Source: Meconema thalassinum (taxonomy: Eukaryota > Arthropoda > Insecta > Orthoptera > Tettigoniidae). From it: a stretch of DNA of 64,000 nt. The notes beneath the pieces are model-generated. The model did no database searches and was not told where the DNA came from. It saw only the letters and a program-made list of their open reading frames with translations. The stretch covers positions 196,170,289 through 196,234,288 of the forward strand of contig OX336391.1 of the NCBI GenBank assembly GCA_946902985.2. Direction: 5' to 3'. The position numbers were made by a program, and so were the translations under genes. Positions 50,606 to 62,300 of this stretch are shown piece by piece; within the stretch, counting starts at the first letter, position 1; the number at the start of each line of letters is the position of its first letter.

Positions 50606-50861
50606 GGTAAATATTCTTTTGTAAACCGTACCATTGATAACTGGAACTCTCTACCTGCCGCAGTCTTAGAGCCTTTTCCCAAACATATAGGTGTGTTTAA
50701 GAAAAGACTGACTATTTGTGTAAATTCTCCAGTTTAATTGTTGTATAATTGTTATTGAATTGTTATGTATAACTATTTATTTGTTATGTATATCCAATTT
50801 GCCACCGGGGGACACTCCCCCCATTGCAAATAAATGAATGAATGAATGAATGAATGAATGA
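50606..50861 (+). mobile_element. CR1/L2-like LINE 3' fragment, copy 5
   Basis: Counterpart of copy 3, with the same 256-bp length and the same GTACCATTGATAAC variant. Confidence 0.8.
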
Positions 50862-52233
50862 ATTTATTAATCTAAACTGGTCATCCAAGGGTATTTACTA
50901 ATCTTAACTGGTCATCCAAGGGTATTTATTAATCTTAACTGGTCATCCAAGGGTATTTACTAATCTTAACTGGTCATCCAAGGGTATTTATTAATCTTAA
51001 CTGGTCATCCAAGGGTATTTACTAATCTTAACTGGTCATCTAAGGGTATTTATTAATCCTAACTGGTCATCCAAGGGTATTTACTAATCTTAACTGGCAT
51101 CCAAGGGTATTTATTAATCTTAACTGGTCATCCAAGTGTATTTCTTAATCTTAACTGGTCATCCAAGTGTATGTATTAATCTTAACTGGTCTTCCAAGGG
51201 TATTTACTAATCTTAACTGGTCATCCAAGGGTATTTACTAATCTTAACTGGTCATCCAAGGGTATTTATTAATCTTAACTGGTCATCCAAGGGTATTTAT
51301 TAATCTTAACTGGTCATCCAAGGGTATTTATTAATCTTAACTGGTCATCCAAGGGTATTTATTAATCTTAACTGGTCATCCAAGGGTATTTATTAATCTT
51401 AACTAGTCATCCAAGGGTATGTATTAATCTTAACTGGTCATCCAAGGGTATTTATTAATCTTAACTGGTCATCCAAGGGTATTTATTAATCTTAACTGGT
51501 CATCCAAGGGTATTTATTAATCTTAACTGGTCATCCAAGGGTATTTATTAATCTTAACTGGTCATCCAAGGGTATTTGTTAATCTTAACTGGTCATCCAA
51601 GGGTATTTATTAATCTTAACTGGTCATCCAAGGGTATTTATTAATCTTAACTGGTCATCCAAGGGTATTTATTAATCTTAACTGGTCATCCAAGGGTATT
51701 TATTATTCTTAACTGGTCATCCAAGGGTATTTATTAATCTTAACTGGTCATCAGAGGTATTTATTAATCTTAACTGGTCATCCAAGGGTATTTATTAATC
51801 ATAACTGGTCATCCAAGGGTATTTATTAATCTTAACTGGTCATCCAAGTGTATTTATTAATCTTAACTGTTCATCCAAGGGTATTTATTAATCTTAACTG
51901 GTCATCCAAGGGTATTTATTAATCTTAACTGGTCATCCAAGGGTATTTATTAATCTTAACTGGTCATCCAAGGGTATTTATTAATCTTAACTGGTCATCC
52001 AAGGGTATTTATTAATCTTAACTGGTCATCCAAGGGTTTTTGTTAATCTTAACTGGTCATCCAAGGGTATGTATTAATCTTAACTGGTCATCCAAGGGTA
52101 TTTATTAATCTTAACTGGTCATCCAAGGGTATTTATTAATCTTAACTGGTCATCCAAGGGTATTTATTAATCTTAACTGGTCATCCAAGGGTATTTATTA
52201 ATCTTAACTTGTCATCCAAGGGTATTTATTAAT

Positions 52234-53342
52234 CTCATGTAATTTGGAGACAATTGTGTTGAACGGCTCAAAAGCATCAAACTTGCGATAAATGTTTCAA
52301 CTTCTCTTGGCCGCCATGTTTGTTTTGCACTTAACAGATTTTTGAAAGACACATAGGTAAACTTATAGTACTGCCCTTTTCACCGTACAAAAATTTGAGG
52401 GTGATATCAGTAGTAGTTTCGGAGATATAAAATGCCGGTGAAATATTTCGCTCAGCCACCATGTTGGATTGGTGAGACGTAATAAAATTTGAAGCACACG
52501 GTCGGGTTTGGAAAAATAGTACTATGCTCCACTTGTTTAGATGTTATTAGGGGGGAGGGGGAGGGGGATTGACTCACACTCGAACAAAAGGTGATCTCAT
52601 AAACCTGTCTGTTAGGTAGTCAGCCCGAAGGCTGGTTGGATCCTCAAAAAGTACCGCCGTTACGTTATGTGAGTAGATACCCACAAAAACCCAAGGCAGC
52701 ACTATTTTGAGGCGTTCTAGGCAAGAAGAGGAGTGAAGTAGTTTGCCATTGCTTTCCTCACTGAGTCAGAACAGTAGTCCTAACCCTATGAGTTGAACCT
52801 TTCACAGCATTCACAGGCACTGACTGTGCCCCGATTCATAAACCTATCACACTAATATATAACAAGTAGTTCCGTGAAGAACTATACAGCCTATTTTCAT
52901 ATATCCTACTTATGTTAACTGCTACTATCAACATACACAATTTCAGTTTGAGTGCTGTAATAGACTCGTAGATATTGAGAACCGACTAATTAAAAGTCGC
53001 AACTTCGCTCGGCCGCCATGTTGGTTTTGTAGTTACCAGGTTTTCAAAGGTCACATAAGTGAACTTATAATAGTTCTCTTTATAACCATACAAAATGTCA
53101 GGGTAATGTCGCTAATAGTTTCGGAGATATTGAATGCTGGTGAAATATTTCGCACAGCCGCTATGTTGGATTGGTGAGTCGTAACAAAATTTGAAGGGCA
53201 CGGTCGGGGTCGCCCGGAATAGTGCTATGAACTTACCGAGTTTCATTGATGTTTCTCTAGCCGTTTAGATTTTATTAGGGAGGAGACACACACACGAATC
53301 ACACACACACGCACACACACACGAACAAAAGGTGATCTCATA
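52234..53342. repeat. Direct duplication of an unclassified ~370-bp segment
   Basis: Segments near 52250-52606 and 52960-53342 share GGCCGCCATGTT, TTTCGGAGATAT, GGTGAAATATTTCGC, ATGTTGGATTGGTGAG and GAACAAAAGGTGATCTCATAA in the same order. They are diverged, so the duplication is old. A (CA)n run lies near 53286-53324. No gene was seen. Confidence 0.7.
52607..52835. mobile_element. SINE-like element with 10-bp TSD
   Basis: 229 bp bounded by TCATAAACCT (52597-52606 and 52836-52845). It contains GTAGTTTGCCATTGCTTTCC, a motif I associate with short insect retroposons from memory. No clear pol III boxes were found, so it may be truncated. Confidence 0.5.
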
Positions 53343-53372
53343 AGCCTATTTTTTCAAAATTGAAAATAGGCT
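53343..53372. other. Perfect 10-bp-stem hairpin
   Basis: AGCCTATTTT (53343-53352) and AAAATAGGCT (53363-53372) are exact inverted repeats. The loop can pair further through CAA/TTG. It sits exactly where similarity to the Helitron 3' module begins (GGCTAAAAAT). Confidence 0.7.
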
Positions 53373-54404
53373 AAAAATAAGATGGTGTTTGTCGTCCTGT
53401 CTGTCTGTTACTCAATCACGCAAAAACCACTGGTCCGATTGAAATGAAATTTTGCATGGATGTAGCTGATTTACCAGGTTTACACATACGCTACTTTTGG
53501 TTGGTTGGTTGGTTCTTAAGTTTAGGGGCTGCGACAACGTGGTCATGTAGCCCCGTGTACTTTGGGTGTGTGTAGAATCTGTCTGATAACCTATGTTAAT
53601 TGTGATGACTGTATTAGTGTGTGTTATCTGTCTTTTTTTTTATTGAAGTACTGCAACTTAGAATTTTTCAAATAGTTCCTACTTTTGCCGCCAAGCGCCA
53701 CCGTCAACGACTACTAGGCCAAGTTCAGAACTTAACTCATAGACGCCACCGCAGTCGGCTATTGGCAACGAACATAGAAACCAAAGAGCGTTGTTTACAT
53801 TCTTAACCTATCCAATTTAGCTTCACACAGGTGCAATTAGTGGAAGGTTCTTTAACATGCCATAAATCTATGACATGGGACCGCCGGCTTTACTTCCCCT
53901 CCGAAGGAAGGCATACTGAGGGATTTTTAACGCTCGTAAAAAATCCGATGGCTTCGGCCGGGTTTGAACCCGCTATCTTGGGCATAGAAGCTCAGCATGC
54001 TACCGACTACGCCACCGAAGCCGCCATACGCTACTTTTGATTTCGATATTTTGCACTATTTAAAAATGGCGACTATTTTCACATTCCCATTTCAAATAAA
54101 AAGAGAACTCTAAGAAATAGCAAACGTTTGATGGCACATCCGAGATTTAAAATTTAATTTTCTACCCGAAAGGTCCATATCACTTTTCGTGTATCTCCAA
54201 CCGTTAGCGAGTAAAACCCACATTTGTGAAGTCACTACACCGTTTGGTTTCAAAATTTCATGTTTCTATTTCAAATAAAAAAGAGAACGCTAAGAAATAG
54301 CAACATTTTGATGGTATATGTGAGCTTTACCAAGTTTTCAAATAGGCTACTTTTGATTTCGATATTTTGCACTATTTAAAAATGGCGACCATTTCATATT
54401 CCCA
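53373..54404 (+). mobile_element. Old Helitron 3'-type module, interrupted
   Basis: AAAAATAAGATGG, ACTCAATCACGCAA and CACTGGTCCGATT match the 3' module of the Helitrons. So do GTAGCTGATTTACC, AAAATGGCGAC and TTTCAAATAAAAAGAGAAC. The last segment occurs repeatedly in diverged copies. A SINE splits it at 53500-54024 and a Helitron at 54405. Confidence 0.65.
53500..54024 (-). mobile_element. tRNA-derived SINE (525 bp) with 15-bp TSD
   Basis: The minus strand begins GGCGGCTTCGGTGGCGTAGT (A box GTGGCGTAGTCGG) with B box GGGTTCAAACCC. A long body follows, ending in a (CCAA)n tail, seen on the plus strand as TTGGTTGGTTGG. The TSD CATACGCTACTTTTG lies at 53485-53499 and 54025-54039. It is the best copy of the family also seen at 2404-2770. 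Confidence 0.85.
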
Positions 54405-57400
54405 TCTTATATATAAAAGTGAAAGTCTGTATGTATGTATGTTGGTGGGTTGGTTCCGTATACAAATCTACACCGTTCCACCAATCTCAACCAAATTTTG
54501 CATACACATAGTTTAGGACCCAGAAAGAACCGCTGGCTACATGAATTTTTGATAGTCTTTCTCATTCTTCTGATTTAGGCCCTTTTGCACTCGAGCAAAG
54601 GCTAATAAATTCATAAAATATACTCATGAAGGAATGGCAAGGCAGATAGTTTCCATGGCAACATAGCTCAAGTCGAGACACGGCCGACTGGATGCCAATT
54701 GCGCTCTGCACTACCGGTATAGAAAATGAGGAGCTTTACTTGAAATCCCGTTAGTTACTCAACTGATCACACAGCACTGTCAACCGCGTATAGCATAACA
54801 AAGACTTGACACTATCTACTAGATATTTGTCAAATACCACTCACTCACTCACTCACTCACACATTCATCACAAATTCTCAGAAACCACCCAACAGATTGG
54901 AATGAAATTTGCTATGCAGCTTCCTCAAGTGCCGCAAACGCCCACTAAGAAAGGATTTTTGGATATTCAGGTTCTAAAGGGGAGTTAAGGGGGTAGACCT
55001 GCATTTCATTGAATAGCAATATCTCCCGATTGGTTGCATTGGGGAATGTGATACTCGGCATATAAACTCATCATTAAAAATAAGAAGACATATGTCTGAG
55101 GGTTTTTCGATGTGGTGTATATTATGAGGTGAAAGGGGTGAAAAGTGGGGGTTGAAAGATTCCTAACGGAGCCTGTATCTCTTAAACGACATAGGCGAGG
55201 AGTTTGAAACTCAGCGGAATAAAATCAGCATAAAAATAAGTAATTAGGTGTTTGACCGTTTTTTCATAAATCCAATTTAAGGGGCCCATGGGGAGGGGTG
55301 AAATTCTGGGGGAAAAGAACAGGAAAGAAAGTGTCCTAACCGATTGATCACTCGCTCTTCAAACTCAGGGGGAAAAACTGCTTAAAAATAAGTAAATGTG
55401 CGTTCGACAGTTTTTTTGATAAATCAAGGGGTTCGTCGGGAGGGGTGAAATTCTGAAGAAAAAAGAAATTGAAAGAAAATGTCCTGACTCACTCACACAC
55501 TCATCATCGCCCAGCCAAAAATATTGAGGTTGGAAACATGGCATTTTCGGGATATGTTCGTTATATGTCAAAACCATACAAAAAAAGAAAGGGTTTTTGA
55601 TTATTCAGGTTCTAAAGGGGTCTTAAGGGGGTTAAACCTGCATTTCATACAATAACAATATCTCACGTGTGGTTTCATTTGTGGATGTGATACTCGGGAT
55701 ATAAACTAATCATTAAAAATAGCAGACATATGTCTAAGGGTTTTTCGATGTGGTGTATTATTATGACGTGAAAGGGGTGAAAAGAGGGGGTTGAAGGATT
55801 CCTAACGAAGCGTGTAGGCCTATCTCTTAAACGACATAGGCGAGAAATTTGAAACTCAGCGAATAAAAATGAGTTTAAAAATTAAGTAAATCGGCGTTCC
55901 ACCGTTTTTTCATAAATTAATTTAAGGGGCCAATGGGGTGGGGTGAAATTCTTGGGGGAAAAAGGAGAGAAAGTGTCCTAACTGACTGACTAACTCACTC
56001 ATCAACCTCAGGGGAAAAAGACAGCTTAAAAATAAGTTAATAGGTGTTCAAGCTTTTTTTCATCAATCCAATTTAAGGGGCCCATGGGAAGGGGTGAAAT
56101 TCTGGTAAAAATAATTGAAAGAAAATGTCCTGTCTGACTCACTCACTCATCACGCCCAGCGAAGACTATTAAAGGTCGAAACATGAAATTTTGGGAATAT
56201 TTTCGCTGTATGTCGAAAACTTCAACTAAGGAATGATATTTGTATATTCGGGTTTTAAAGAGGTGTTAAGGGGGTAAACGTGCATTTCATTGAATAACGA
56301 TATCTCCTGAGTTGTTTCTTTGGGTATGTGATATTCGGTATATAAACTAATCATTAAAATAATCAGACATATGTCTAAGGGTTTATCGATGTGGTGTATA
56401 TTACGAGGTGAAAGGGGTGAAAATTGGGGGTTGAGGGATTCTTAATGGAGCGTGTATCTCTTAAACGACATAGGCGAGAAGTTTGAAATTCGGCGGGAAA
56501 AACAGCTTAAAATATAAGTAAATAGGTGTTCGACCGTTTTTTCGTAAATCCAATTTAAGGGGCCCTTGGAGAGGGGTGAAATTCTGGGGGAGAAAACAGG
56601 AAAGAAAGTGTCCTAACTCACTCACTCATCAAACTCAGGGGGGAAGAACAGCTCAAAAATAAGTAAATAGGTGTTCGACCGGTTTTTTTCATAAATCCAA
56701 TTTAAGGGATTCATGAGAGGGGTGAAATTCTGAAAAATAATTGAAAGAAAATGTCCTGTCTGACTCACTCACTCATCATCGCCCAGCCAAAATTATTGAA
56801 GTTAGAAACATGACATTTTGGGGATATGTTCGTTGTATATCGAAAACGTCCACTAAGGAAGGAATTTTGGATATTCAGGTTCTAAAGGGGTGTTAAGGGG
56901 GTAGACTTGCATTTAATTGAATAACAATATCTCCCGATTGGTTTCCTTTGGGATGGGATACTCGGCATATAAACTCATCATCAAGAATAAGAAGGCACAT
57001 GTCTGAGGGTTTTTCGATGTGGTGTATATTATGAGGTGTATGTGTGAAAAGTGAGTGTTGAAGGATTCTTTACGGAGCAATTATCTCTTAAAAGACAGAG
57101 GCAAAAAGTATGAATCTCAGAGAGAAAAATCAGCTTGAAAAAGTAGTAAATAGGTGTTCGATTGTTTTTTCATAAATCCAATTTAAGGTGCTCATGGGGA
57201 GGGGTGAAATTCAGGGGAAAGAAGTCCACTAAGGAAGGATTTTTGGATATTCACTCATCATCCCCCAGCAAACCTATTGCAGTTAGAAACTTGAGATTTT
57301 GGGGATATGTTCGTTGTATATCGAAAAAGTCCATTAAGGATGGATTTTTGGATATTCATGTTCTGAAGGGGTGTTAAGGGGATAAACTTGCATTTTGTTG

Positions 57401-59070
57401 AATAAAAATATCTCACGAGTTGTTTCATTTGGGGATGTGATATTCGGCATATAAACTAATCATTCAAAATAAGCAGACACACGCCTAAGGGTTTATCGAT
57501 ATGGTGTGTATTATGGGGTGAAAGGGGAGAAAATTGGGGGTTGACGGATTCTTAACGGAGCATGTACTGTATCTTGTATTCAACATAGGCGATAATTTTG
57601 AAATTCAGCGGAAAAAAGCAGCTTAAAAAAATAAGTAAATAGGTGTTCGACCATTTCTTCATAAATCCAATTTAAGGGGTCCATGGGGAGGGGTGAAAAT
57701 CAGGGGAAAAACAGGAAAGAAAGTGTCGTAACTGATTGACTCACTTACTCACTCATCAAACTCAGGGGGAAAACAGCTTTATATAAGTAAATAGGTGTTC
57801 GACCGTTTTTTTTTTCATAAGTCCAATTTAAGGGGTTCATGGGGAGGGGTGAAATTCTGAAAAATGAATGAAAGAAAATGTCCTGACTGACTCACTCATT
57901 CATCATCGCCCAGCCAATATTATTGAAGTTAGAAACATGAAATTTTGGGGATATGTTCGTGGTATGTCGAAAACGTCCACTAAGGAAAGAGTTTTGGATA
58001 TTCAGGTTCTAAAGAGGTGTTAAGGGGGGTAAATGTGCATTTCATTGAATAACAATATCTCACGAGTGGTTTCATTTGGGGATGTGATACTTGGCATATA
58101 TTCTAATCATTAAGAATAAGCTGACACATGTCTAATGGTTTTTCGATTTGGTGTATATTATGAGGTGAAAGGGATGAAAAGTGAGGGTTGAAAGATTCCA
58201 AACGGAGCGTGTATCTCTTAAACGACATAGGCGAGGAGTTTGATTTTCTCCGAGTTTCAATCAGCTTAAATATAAATAAACGAATAAATAAGTTAATTAA
58301 AATAAGTAGGCGTTCGACCGTTTTTTCATAAATCCAATTTAAGGGGCCTATGGGGAGGGGTGAAATTATGGAAGAAAAACGTCCACCAAGGAAGGATTTT
58401 TGGATGTTCACTCTCATCGACCAACCAAAACTATTAAAGTTAGAAGAAGGGGTTATGTTTGTTGTGTGTCGAAAAATTCTACTAAGGAGGGATTTTTGGA
58501 TATTCAGGTTCTAAAGGGGTGTTAACGGGGTTAAACATGCATTTCATTGAATAACAATATGACACGACTATGACGCGAGCGAAGCGAGGCTAAAAATGAG
58601 ATGGTGTGTGTCTGTGTATTACTCAATCACGCAAGAACCACTGGTCCGATTTACATGAATTTTACATGGAAGTAGCTGATTTACCTGGTTAACATATAGG
58701 CTACTTTTGATTTCAATACTTTGCACTATTTAAAGATGGCGACCATTTTAGTGACGTCACTACACCCTTTGGTTTCAAACTTTCATATTTCCATTTCAAA
58801 TAAAAAGTGAACGCTAAGAAATAGCAAAATTTTGATGGCATATACGAGGTTTAAAATTACATTTTCTATCCAAAAGGTGTCTCCAACGGTTAGCGAATAA
58901 AACCTAAATTTGTGCTATAAAACACGGTCAACGCCGAACGGTGTAGTTGGACAAAATATTCCATCCTTAATCTCCCTCTGCGCAGTACCTCGCTTATCCC
59001 CTGGTTTAACTGTCACATTCACATTTTAATTTATTTATGACGCGTAACGAAGCACGGGTATTTCATCTAG
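54090..59070. repeat. 4981-bp tandem unit, copy 1 (spacer + Helitron)
   Basis: TTTCAAATAAAAAGAGAAC begins the unit at 54090 and again at 59071. The unit is a 315-bp Helitron-derived spacer followed by a complete 4666-bp Helitron. Landmarks throughout recur at an offset of 4981 with few changes. Confidence 0.9.
54405..59070 (+). mobile_element. Non-autonomous Helitron, copy 2 (4.67 kb)
   Basis: It starts TCTTATATATAAAAG after A54404 and ends CATCTAG before T59071, an A|T target. It is the same family as 5343-8928, but with about six internal ~650-bp modules instead of about four, which explains its greater length. The 3' hairpin is weaker here (GCGTAACGAAGCACGGG). No Rep/helicase frame was found. 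Short open frames inside it are chance reads of the modules. Confidence 0.85.
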
Positions 59071-59385
59071 TTTCAAATAAAAAGAGAACGCTAAGAAATA
59101 GCAAACGTTTGATGGCACATCCGAGATTTAAAATTTAATTTTCTACCCGAAAGGTCCATATCACTTTTCGTGTATCTCCAACCGTTGGCGAGTAAAACCC
59201 ACATTTGTGACGTCACTACACCGTTTGGTTTCAAAATTTCATGTTTCTATTTCAAATAAAAAGGAGAACGCTAAGAAATAGCAACATTTTGATGGTATAT
59301 GTGAGCTTTACCAAGTTTTCAAATAGGCTACTTTTGATTTCGATATTTTGCACTATTTAAAAATGGCGACCATTTCGTATTCCCA
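59071..59385. repeat. Spacer between tandem Helitrons
   Basis: A 315-bp copy of 54090-54404, itself made of Helitron 3'-module sequence (AGAAATAGCAAACGTTTG, CTCCAACCGTTGGCGAG and AAAAATGGCGACC). It ends CCCA directly before the next Helitron. Confidence 0.9.
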
Positions 59386-62300
59386 TCTTATATATAAAAG
59401 TGAATGTCTGTATGTATGTATGTGGGTGGGTTGGTTCCGTATACAAATCTACACCGTTCCACCAATCTCAACCAAATTTTGCATACGCATAGTTTAGGAC
59501 CCAGAAAGAACCGCTGGCTACATGGATTTTTGATAGTCTTTCTCATTCTTCTGATTTTGGCCCTTTTGCACTCGAGCAAAGGCTAATAAATTCATAAAAT
59601 ATACTCATGAAGGAATGGCAAGGCAGATAGTTTCCATGGCAACATAGCTCAAGTCGAGACACGGCCGACTGGATGCCAATTGCGCTCTGCACTACCGGTA
59701 TAGAAAATGAGGAGCTTTACTTGAAATCCCGTTAGTTACTCAACTGATCACACAGCACTGTCAACCGCGTATAGCATAACAAAGACTTGACACTATCTAC
59801 TAGATATTTGTCAAATACCACTCACTCACTCACTCACTCACACATTCATCACAAATTCTCAGAAACCATCCAACAGATTGGAATGAAATTTGCTATGCAG
59901 CTTCCTCAAGTGCCGCAAACGCCCACTAAGAAAGGATTTTTGGATATTCAGGTTCTAAAGGGGAGTTAAGGGGGTAGACCTGCATTTCATTGAATAGCAA
60001 TATCTCCCGATTGGTTGCATTGGGGAATGTGATACTCGGCATATAAACTCATCATTAAAAATAAGAAGACATATGTCTGAGGGTTTTTCGATGTGGTGTA
60101 TATTATGAGGTGAAAGGGGTGAAAAGTGGGGGTTGAAAGATTCCTAACGGAGCCTGTATCTCTTAAACGACATAGGCGAGGAGTTTGAAACTCAGCGGAA
60201 TAAAATCAGCATAAAAATAAGTAATTAGGTGTTTGACCGTTTTTTCATAAATCCAATTTAAGGGGCCCATGGGGAGGGGTGAAATTCTGGGGGAAAAGAA
60301 CAGGAAAGAAAGTGTCCTAACCGATTGATCACTCGCTCTTCAAACTCAGGGGGAAAAACTGCTTAAAAATAAGTAAATGTGCGTTCGACAGTTTTTTTGA
60401 TAAATCAAGGGGTTCGTCGGGAGGGGTGAAATTCTGAAGAAAAAAGAAATTGAAAGAAAATGTCCTGACTCACTCACACACTCATCATCGCCCAGCCAAA
60501 AATATTGAGGTTGGAAACATGGCATTTTTGGGATATGTTCGTTGTATGTCAAAACCATACACAAAGGGAGGATTTTTGATTATTCAGGTTCTAAAGGGGT
60601 CTTAAGGGAGTTAAACCTGCATTTCATACAATAACAATATCTCACGTGTGGTTTCATTTGTGGATGTGATACTCGGGATATAAACTAATCATTAAAAATA
60701 GCAGACATATGTCTAAGGGTTTTTCGATGTGGTGTATTATTATGACGTGAAAGGGGTGAAAAGAGGGGGTTGAAGGATTCCTAACGAAGCGTGTAGGCCT
60801 ATCTCTTAAACGACATAGGCGAGAAATTTGAAACTCAGCGAATAAAAATGAGTTTAAAAATTAAGTAAATCGGCGTTCCACCGTTTTTTCATAAATTAAT
60901 TTAAGGGGCCAATGGGGTGGGGTGAAATTCTGGGGGGAAAAAGGAGAGAAAGTGTCCTAACTGACTGGCTAACTCACTCATCAACCTCAGGGGAAAAAGA
61001 CAGCTTAAAAATAAGTCAATAGGTGTTCAAGCTTTTTTTCATCAATCCAATTTAAGGGGCCCATGGGAAGGGGTGAAATTCTGGTAAAAATAATTGAAAG
61101 AAAATGTCCTGTCTGACTCACTCACTCATCACGCCCAGCGAAGACTATTAAAGGTCGAAACATGAAATTTTGGGAATATGTTCGCTGTATGTCGAAAACT
61201 TCAACTAAGGAATGATATTTGTATATTCGGGTTTTAAAGAGGTGTTAAGGGGGTAAACGTGCATTTCATTGAATAACGATATCTCCTGAGTTGTTTCTTT
61301 GGGTATGTGATATTCGGTATATAAACTAATCATTAAAATAATCAGACATATGTCTAAGGGTTTATCGATGTGGTGTATATTACGAGGTGAAAGGGGTGAA
61401 AATTGGGGGTTGAGGGATTCTTAATGGAGCGTGTATCTCTTAAACGACATAGGCGAGAAGTTTGAAATTCGGCGGGAAAAACAGCTTAAAATATAAATAA
61501 ATAGGTGTTCGACCGTTTTTTCGTAAATCCAATTTAAGGGGCCCTTGGAGAGGGGTGAAATTCTGGGGGAGAAAACAGGAAAGAAAGTGTCCTAACTCAC
61601 TCACTCATCAAACTCAGGGGGGAAGAACAGCTCAAAAATAAGTAAATAGGTGTTCGACCGTTTTTTTTTTCATAAATCCAATTTAAGGGATTCATGAGAG
61701 GGGTGAAATTCTGAAAAATAATTGAAAGAAAATGTCCTGTCTGACTCACTCACTCATCATCGCCCAGCCAAAATTATTGAAGTTAGAAACATGACATTTT
61801 GGGGATATGTTCGTTGTATATCGAAAACGTCCACTAAGGAAGGAATTTTGGATATTCAGGTTCTAAAGGGGTGTTAAGGGGGTAGACTTGCATTTAATTG
61901 AATAACAATATCTCCCGATTGGTTTCCTTTGGGATGGGATACTCGGCATATAAACTCATCATTAAGAATAAGAAGGCACATGTCTGAGGGTTTTTCGATG
62001 TGGTGTATATTATGAGGTGTATGTGTGAAAAGTGAGTGTTGAAGGATTCTTTACGGAGCAATTATCTCTTAAAAGACAGAGGCAAAAAGTATGAATCTCA
62101 GAGAGAAAAATCAGCTTGAAAAAGTAGTAAATAGGTGTTCGATTGTTTTTTCATAAATCCAATTTAAGGGGCTCATGGGGAGGGGTGAAATTCTGGGGAA
62201 AGAAGTCCACTAAGGAAGGATTTTTGGATATTCACTCATCATCCCCCAGCAAACCTATTGCAGTTAGAAACTTGAGATTTTGGGGATATGTTCGTTGTAT

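Larger units (their letters stand above)
47748..51454. repeat. 3707-bp tandem block, copy 2
   Basis: Near-identical repeat of 44041-47747, including both LINE fragments with the same tail lengths (248 and 256 bp). This implies very recent duplication or an assembly duplication. Confidence 0.85.
14038..52233. repeat. 31-bp satellite array, 38 kb with insertions
   Basis: The monomer is ACTGGTCATCCAAGGG followed by TATTTATTAATCTTA, 31 bp in all, always in this orientation. About 25 kb of the span is satellite, roughly 800 monomers. Common variants are GGTCTTCC for GGTCATCC, AAGTGT for AAGGGT, and TTTACTAATC for TTTATTAATC. Indels within monomers are rare (for example near 22713, 31420 and 42006). 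Stops occur in all frames, so it does not encode a repeat protein. Insertions occupy 16060-16255, 17348-20968, 24506-28271, 35497-35748, 36313-40348, 46056-46303, 46899-47154, 49763-50010 and 50606-50861. Confidence 0.97.
46304..52233. repeat. Satellite blocks 7-10 between and after LINE fragments
   Basis: Satellite at 46304-46898, 47155-49762, 50011-50605 and 50862-52233. The monomers after each LINE fragment share TCTAAACTGG, TTTACTAATC, and mostly the CATCTAAGGG and AACTGGCATCC variants. The array ends at 52233, where TTAATCTC runs into unique ATGTAATTTGG. Confidence 0.95.

Noticed and set aside
14038..52233. CRISPR-like array
   Set aside because: The 31-bp units are contiguous with no spacers, and the setting is a eukaryotic transposon landscape.
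14038..52233. Tandem-repeat protein encoded by the satellite
   Set aside because: 31 is not a multiple of 3 and TAA occurs repeatedly, so every frame is closed within a few monomers.
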